This document shows positions 15,560 through 22,074 of a stretch of DNA of 22,074 nt, piece after piece. Source of the stretch: JAYWAM01 sp043782425 (GTDB lineage Bacteria > Pseudomonadota > Gammaproteobacteria > Burkholderiales > Usitatibacteraceae); assembly GCA_043782425.1 (NCBI GenBank), contig JAYWAM010000357.1:1-22074 (forward strand), given 5' to 3'. The translations under genes and the position numbers were made by a program. How positions within the stretch are numbered: the first letter of the stretch is position 1; every line of letters begins with the position of its first letter. A model generated the notes under the pieces. The model saw only the letters and a program-made list of their open reading frames with translations. It made no database searches and was not told the DNA's origin.

Positions 15560-15595
15560 GTAGGTTGGGTTAGCGGCTTTATCGCGTAACCCAAC
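15560..15595 (-). repeat. 36-bp palindromic repeat element, copy B (inverted)
   Basis: Exact reverse complement of copy A, 36 of 36 bases. Copies A and B therefore form perfect inverted repeats around a 377-bp segment. Confidence 0.85.
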
Positions 15596-15613
15596 TAACC
15601 CAACTAACCCAAC
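15587..15613. repeat. Tandem 9-bp repeat, three copies of TAACCCAAC
   Basis: TAACCCAAC occurs at 15587-15595, 15596-15604 and 15605-15613. The first copy is the arm of repeat element B, so the others look like slippage copies of the element's end. Confidence 0.8.
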
Positions 15614-15687
15614 GTGACCCTAGCCATTTGTGATGACGCATGACATCCTCCTATCGGTCACAAAAATATTCGCTGTGGTGGGGGTAG

Positions 15688-15706
15688 GGCCGAACTCGTT
15701 CGGTCC
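15688..15706 (-). other. GC-rich hairpin beyond the IPTL-CTERM gene
   Basis: On the plus strand GGCCGAAC and GTTCGGTC, separated by TC, form an 8-bp stem with one G-T pair. It lies about 35-50 bp past the stop of the minus-strand IPTL-CTERM gene. No T run follows, so a role in transcription ending is only a possibility. Confidence 0.4.
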
Positions 15707-15739
15707 TGTCTTATCAACCCCTGCTACGCCATGCGATAT

Positions 15740-17809
15740 CTAACATTTCACCACGCGGTAGCGGTGCGCCGTGATTCCCAATAACAACAGCGCTAGCAAT
15801 ACCATCGCCCACTCGGACAGCGTGGGAACGGAGGTAGCCGCTCCTCCGCCTGGTCCGCCACCCGGTCCGCCCTGATCGACGATTTCGCCGTTGGCGAGAA
15901 GATCGTCATCGCCCATGCCGCCATCGGTAATGGTGAAAGTCGCGGTATTGCCGGCGATGGTGGCAGGCAACACATACCAGTGTGGCGTGGCGTTGCTTGG
16001 AGTGGGGCCATACTTCCAGTACTGCGTGCCCGCGGCTAGGGCGCTCGGGTAGGTGATGGTGAAGCTCAGCGTGCTGCCCGCAGTGCAGCCGAGGGCCAAG
16101 AAATCAAACAAGCCATGCGGGAACACGATGCCCGGGCCCGGCGTGGTGGGTGGAACCGGCAATGTGCCCGGCGGCGCGGCGATGAAGCGCGACGTTTCGT
16201 AGGTACAGGTCGCCCCGCCGCCGGTGAAGCAGGCGTTAACGCTGCCGCTGCCGGTGGCGGAGGGGGCGGAGTAGCACTGCGGCGCAACGAGCGGCGTGAC
16301 ATTCACCGTAGCCGATGCAGGCCCTGTACCAATGGCATTGGTGGCAGTCACCGAGCAGATGTAGGTAGTTCCATTAGTAAGCCCTGTAACGGTAAGAGGC
16401 GAGGCCGCGCCGCTGGTGCTGAACGCCCCTGGATTGCAGGTAGCGGTGTAGCCGGTGATGGGCGAGCCGCCGTTGGAAGCGGGTGGCGTGAAGGAAATCG
16501 TCGCCTGGCCATTGCCCGGTGTCGCTGTGCTGATGGTGGGAGCGCCGGGAGCGGTGGCGGCGACGACCGGCATCACGTTAACAGTGGCCGATGGAGCACT
16601 GGTTCCGATGGCATTTGTTGCGGTTACCGAGCAGGTGTAAGTAGTGCCGTTGGTGAGTCCCGTAACAGTCAAAGGCGAGGCTGTGCCGTTGGCGCTGAAA
16701 GCGCCCGGACCACAGGTGACAGTGTAGCCGGTGATAGGCGAGCCGCCGTTTGAAGCGGGTGCAGTGAAGGCGATGGTCGCCTGGGCATTGCCTGGTGTCG
16801 CGGGACCGATGGTGGGCGCACCGGGTACAGTCGCGGCGGGAGGCGTGCCGATGAAAAGACCGAAGGCGGCGGAGCCTAAACCCGTCGCCACGGTGTCCAC
16901 GACCGTGTTGCTACTGGTATCGATTACCGCGACGCTGCCCGGAAAGTTGACCGCCACGTACGCACGCGTGCCTGCGGAGTTGACGGCAACACCGATCGGT
17001 TGCGTACCGACGGGAATGGTGGCAAGGATCGCCAGCGTAGTCGTATCGATTACCGTCACACTGCCGCCGCTGTATTTCGTCACATATAGGCGCGTGCCCG
17101 ATGGATTGAGGGCAACACCGGTCGGCCCGCCGTTAGTCAAGTCGACGATATTGACCACGGCCAGCGTGGCGGCGTCAAGCACATAAATATCATCGTTGCC
17201 CCCGTGCGCAACATAGAGGCGGGTACCCGCGGAGTTGACGACGATACCGTTGATCGGCGCCGCTCCCGTGTTCAGGGTCGCGACCACGGCAAGGCTCGTC
17301 GTGTCGATTGCATACACGTCACCACCCCCGGCGATATAGACGAGCGTGCCGGCGGGATTGATGGCAACACCGGTCGCGAGGAACAACCCGGTTACGGTGG
17401 CGATGACGGTGTTGTTCGCCGTGTCGATCACCGAGACCGTGTTGCTGCTGCCGTTGGCCACGTAAACGCGTGTGCCGGCGGGATTGACCGCGACGCCCTG
17501 CGGGATATTGCCGACTGCCACGGTGGCGATCAACGTGTTGGCTGCAGTATCTAACACCGAGACGTTATTGCTGCCGCCGTTTGTTACATAGACACGCGTG
17601 CCGGCGGGATTGACGGCGACGCCAAAGGGGTTGTTCCCAACAGGTATAGTGGCGACTACCGTGTTGGTGGTGATATCAATCACCGAAACCGTTCCGCTGC
17701 TTTCGTTGGTGATATACGCAAAGGGCGCGGCGAGAGCGGCGCCGACTTTGAAGAAAAGCAAACCGGCTACGACGGCAAACAAGATGATTCTTTTCACGAG
17801 CGGCCTCAT
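15740..17809 (-). CDS. IPTL-CTERM surface protein with YVTN beta-propeller, Fn3 repeats and choice-of-anchor U domain
   Basis: A 689-residue secreted protein. After a signal peptide (to about residue 28) come seven YVTN-type blades of about 42 residues (29-320; YITN, YVTN, YVAN, YIAG, YVAH, YVTK, YVAV), predicted to close one beta-propeller. Two nearly identical fibronectin type III domains follow (about 328-417 and 419-508), then a Cys-containing choice-of-anchor U-like region (510-645, with FPHGLFDFLALGC and QYWKYGP), a Gly-rich linker, and a C-terminal sorting signal VPTLSEWAMVLLALLLLG plus a basic tail. That tail is the IPTL-CTERM type, thought to be processed by exosortase H. GTG 17797, with GAGG 6 nt upstream, may be the true start instead of ATG 17809. 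Ligand and role are unknown. Confidence 0.88.
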   Translation of the reverse strand: MRPLVKRIILFAVVAGLLFFKVGAALAAPFAYITNESSGTVSVIDITTNTVVATIPVGNNPFGVAVNPAGTRVYVTNGGSNNVSVLDTAANTLIATVAVGNIPQGVAVNPAGTRVYVANGSSNTVSVIDTANNTVIATVTGLFLATGVAINPAGTLVYIAGGGDVYAIDTTSLAVVATLNTGAAPINGIVVNSAGTRLYVAHGGNDDIYVLDAATLAVVNIVDLTNGGPTGVALNPSGTRLYVTKYSGGSVTVIDTTTLAILATIPVGTQPIGVAVNSAGTRAYVAVNFPGSVAVIDTSSNTVVDTVATGLGSAAFGLFIGTPPAATVPGAPTIGPATPGNAQATIAFTAPASNGGSPITGYTVTCGPGAFSANGTASPLTVTGLTNGTTYTCSVTATNAIGTSAPSATVNVMPVVAATAPGAPTISTATPGNGQATISFTPPASNGGSPITGYTATCNPGAFSTSGAASPLTVTGLTNGTTYICSVTATNAIGTGPASATVNVTPLVAPQCYSAPSATGSGSVNACFTGGGATCTYETSRFIAAPPGTLPVPPTTPGPGIVFPHGLFDFLALGCTAGSTLSFTITYPSALAAGTQYWKYGPTPSNATPHWYVLPATIAGNTATFTITDGGMGDDDLLANGEIVDQGGPGGGPGGGAATSVPTLSEWAMVLLALLLLGITAHRYRVVKC

Positions 17810-17818
17810 TAGGTGGTT

Positions 17819-17962
17819 GGCGGGACGCGCTCATTCCTAAGCATCCCCTTAATCTACCAAACGGATTCCGACCGGAAATCTGTTCACGCCGTAAAAAAAT
17901 AATGCCTTCTACGCTGCGACCAGCCTTGGAATCGGTTAGTTACGAAGCATGCGCCGCAACCC
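17819..17962 (-). repeat. Duplicated upstream region, copy 1
   Basis: About 140 bp directly upstream of the IPTL-CTERM gene align with 19072-19216 upstream of the next secreted-protein gene. The strongest block (17844-17871) is 28 bp identical in both copies. GCTGCGACCAGC and GCATGCGCCGCA are also shared. Copy 1 contains the near-palindrome TTCCGACCGGAA. It probably holds the promoter and leader of the downstream gene (inference). Confidence 0.75.
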
Positions 17963-18029
17963 AACAAAAGACGGATGAAAAGAGCGAATCGAGGGCCAGT
18001 ACCGAAAACCAATCGAAGCCCCTGCCATT

Positions 18030-19043
18030 TTACGAACAGCCGACGGCGCAACCGCCTTTTTGGTTTGCCGTTAAATCGGGTCGAGGCAGGTCTGGACGCA
18101 CCTCGGGTTGCGCATTCGTCAATTTCGGGGCATCAAAAATCATAGCCGGGTTATACGCGTACTCCGGGTCAACCAGGATAATCGTTTCTCGCTTATCGCC
18201 GGGTATTGTGTCGCCGAGGGGAGCTGACCAGCCCTCCATCGTGCGGATTGCTGCGCCTCGCAGACGCTTGAAGGCTGCTTCCTGCTCGGGGGTTGGAACT
18301 GTCGACGCCGGGTCGGCATCGGGATTCACATACCATATTTCAGTGACAAAACCATCGCTATCCATCTCCATTCCTCCGCCGGATTCCCAATCGACTCTGA
18401 CTGTGCCGTCCCCGTATGTAACGAAATGGTCGCCATCAAGTGTTTCGTCTCTGACTACACCACCGTGAGGAAGATTGGGGAGCGGCTCCGGATCATCATC
18501 GGCACTGATCAGGCTAACCTTGATCCCGCCTACTCTTCTCCCGGGCACACCTGCATCAGTCTTTTCGTTGATGCCAATGGTAAACCCGTCAAAATTCGCG
18601 TCGATCCCGTGCTGCTTCAACAGTTCTGCGGAGATACCCACGCGGCTCAAAGAGTCTCCACGTTCCAATCCGAGCGGAAATGCCGTGAGTGGATCTTTCT
18701 GATTTTCCTTCACCATAGCCTGCAACTTCTCAGGAAATACAAAGAAGGCGCCCAGGCCAGCCTCGAATGACGGTAACCGGTCTTTACCGCTAACCGCAGC
18801 GACGACGCGCAACGAAGGTTTGCTGAGTGGATCGTACGGATCCGTGCCAGACATCAGTTCGTCGGCATCGCAAACGCCATCGTGATCGGAATCAACAACA
18901 TCCCAGGCAAGATAGCAGCCAGATGTGTCACAGATACGGGCATACCTAAGTTTGACTATTTCCTCCGCACCGAAACTGAATGCGCTATATCCAGCGCTCA
19001 GAGTCCCGCATAAAACTAAAATCGTAAAAGTCGCTAGTCTCAT
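18030..19043 (-). CDS. Secreted protein with a thrombospondin type 3-like calcium-binding repeat
   Basis: A 337-residue exported protein of unknown function. It has a signal peptide (MRLATFTILVLCGTLSAGYS, cleavage near FGA), a short Cys-containing segment, then DSDHDGVCDADELMSGTDPY, the Asp-rich pattern of thrombospondin type 3/calcium-binding repeats. A second Asp-rich stretch (DANFDGFTIG) and MEMDSDGFVTEIWYVNPDAD further on may also bind calcium. The C-terminus CAVGCS shows no sorting signal or membrane anchor. ATG 19043 is chosen because GGAGGT lies 5 nt upstream; ATG 19055 has no such site. It sits between the IPTL-CTERM gene and the kinase gene on the same strand, and its upstream region is related to that of the IPTL-CTERM gene. 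Confidence 0.75.
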   Translation of the reverse strand: MRLATFTILVLCGTLSAGYSAFSFGAEEIVKLRYARICDTSGCYLAWDVVDSDHDGVCDADELMSGTDPYDPLSKPSLRVVAAVSGKDRLPSFEAGLGAFFVFPEKLQAMVKENQKDPLTAFPLGLERGDSLSRVGISAELLKQHGIDANFDGFTIGINEKTDAGVPGRRVGGIKVSLISADDDPEPLPNLPHGGVVRDETLDGDHFVTYGDGTVRVDWESGGGMEMDSDGFVTEIWYVNPDADPASTVPTPEQEAAFKRLRGAAIRTMEGWSAPLGDTIPGDKRETIILVDPEYAYNPAMIFDAPKLTNAQPEVRPDLPRPDLTANQKGGCAVGCS

Positions 19044-19071
19044 ACTTACCTCCATAAAAGAACGGAAAAAG

Positions 19072-19216
19072 GGCGGGGCACGCTCATTCCGGAGCCTCCC
19101 CTTAATCTACCAAACGGATTCCGAGCAGAAATCTGGTCACGTTACAAAGAATGATGGTGCTTGCTATGCTGCGACCAGCATTTGAGCCTGTTAATTACGC
19201 AGCATGCGCCGCAGAC
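19072..19216 (-). repeat. Duplicated upstream region, copy 2
   Basis: Related to 17819-17962, with the 28-bp identical block at 19097-19124. It starts about 30 bp upstream of the start codon of the calcium-binding-repeat protein. Both copies keep the same orientation and nearly the same distance to a secreted-protein gene. The near-palindrome of copy 1 is degenerate here (TTCCGAGCAGAA). Confidence 0.75.
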
Positions 19217-19218
19217 GT

Positions 19219-19257
19219 GTAGGTTGGGTTAGGCGCGGTTTTTTTGCGCCGTAACCC
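19219..19257 (-). repeat. Repeat element copy C (divergent)
   Basis: GTAGGTTGGGTTA, a central GGCGC...GCGCC stem around seven T, then GTAACCC. The outer arms match elements A, B and D, but the core differs. The hairpin arms GGCGCGG/GCGCC suggest a related REP- or MITE-like palindrome. Confidence 0.65.
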
Positions 19258-19300
19258 GAGGTGTTTATGTGAGCATCCGCTGGTGTTGAAGATGGGATTT

Positions 19301-19336
19301 GTTGGGTTACGCGATAAAGCCGCTAACCCAACCTAC
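19301..19336 (+). repeat. 36-bp palindromic repeat element, copy D
   Basis: Identical over 36 bp to copy A at 15147-15182, some 4.1 kb away. It lies 34 bp beyond the stop codon of the minus-strand kinase gene. Confidence 0.85.
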
Positions 19337-19370
19337 ATGACGCCGACTGGTGTCAGCAGTGCTGAGAAAA

Positions 19371-21980
<2,610 letters not shown>

Positions 21981-22074
21981 GGGGCGGGGCTGGGCTTGTA
22001 TGTGGAAAAAGGTGCAATCCAGACTGCTGCTGAGTCATATGTAAAAACGTCAAATTAGTACCGCATGTAGGAGC

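Larger units (their letters stand above)
15101..15739. other. Long non-coding region: repeats, dsbD-tail copy, hairpins, terminator
   Basis: No intact gene is visible in these 639 bp. In order they hold a 36-bp repeat element (15147-15182), a copy of the dsbD-like 3' end (15185-15380), a set of hairpins ending in an intrinsic terminator (15443-15556), the same 36-bp element inverted (15560-15595), a 9-bp tandem repeat (15587-15613), and a GC-rich hairpin (15688-15706) just beyond the stop of the IPTL-CTERM gene. Confidence 0.7.
19056..19370. other. Intergenic region with duplicated leader and two repeat elements
   Basis: This 315-bp stretch lies between the start of the calcium-binding-repeat protein and the 3' end of the kinase gene. 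It contains copy 2 of the duplicated upstream region (19072-19216), the divergent repeat element C (19219-19257) and the 36-bp element D (19301-19336). No gene is evident. Confidence 0.7.

Noticed and set aside
19165..19190. Sigma-54-like GG-N10-GC pattern (TGGTCGCAGCATAGCA on the minus strand) in duplicated leader copy 2
   Set aside because: The hexamers match the consensus poorly, and copy 1 has GA instead of GC at the -12 position, so the element is not conserved between copies.

Overview
The window looks like chromosomal DNA of a betaproteobacterium, possibly of the Nitrosomonadales/Gallionellaceae type. The basis is the yggS-proC-yggT block divergent from pilT-pilU, a c-type cytochrome pair, HemJ, an IPTL-CTERM surface protein and a moderately GC-rich sequence. 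The placement is inference from gene content; no rRNA, tRNA or CRISPR array is visible.

Layout. 1-2590: a UbiE-like methyltransferase (minus strand, cut by the window edge) is divergent from a haem-binding ethylbenzene-dehydrogenase-type cytochrome and a small cytochrome c. A perfect FNR-type box lies between them. The large cytochrome gene carries a one-base frameshift. 2591-2954: decayed N-terminus of an IS1634-like transposase. 2955-7142 (minus): dynamin-like GTPase, then yggS-proC-yggT. 7175-9375 (plus): pilT and pilU, the retraction ATPases of type IV pili. 9376-10946 (minus): RlmL-type 23S rRNA methyltransferase and HemJ. 11081-13339 (plus): DsbD/ScsB-like membrane thiol reductase. 13367-14719 (minus): exported BAAT-like hydrolase.

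14720-15740 is a scarred region: a HigA-like antitoxin stump, then a 449-bp cassette bounded by two identical 36-bp elements in inverted orientation. The cassette holds a second, about 91% identical copy of the last 196 bp of the dsbD-like gene, followed by a run of strong hairpins ending in an intrinsic terminator. A third identical copy and one divergent copy of the 36-bp element occur near 19.3 kb.

15740-21980 (minus): a beta-propeller/Fn3/choice-of-anchor-U/IPTL-CTERM surface protein, a secreted calcium-binding-repeat protein, and a membrane Ser/Thr kinase with a large C-terminal region. The two secreted-protein genes share a duplicated upstream region of about 140 bp, which suggests common regulation.

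Most of the window is ordinary housekeeping. The parts most worth a second look are the 449-bp cassette (15147-15595), the duplicated leader upstream of the two secreted proteins, and the FNR-box/cytochrome/methyltransferase locus.
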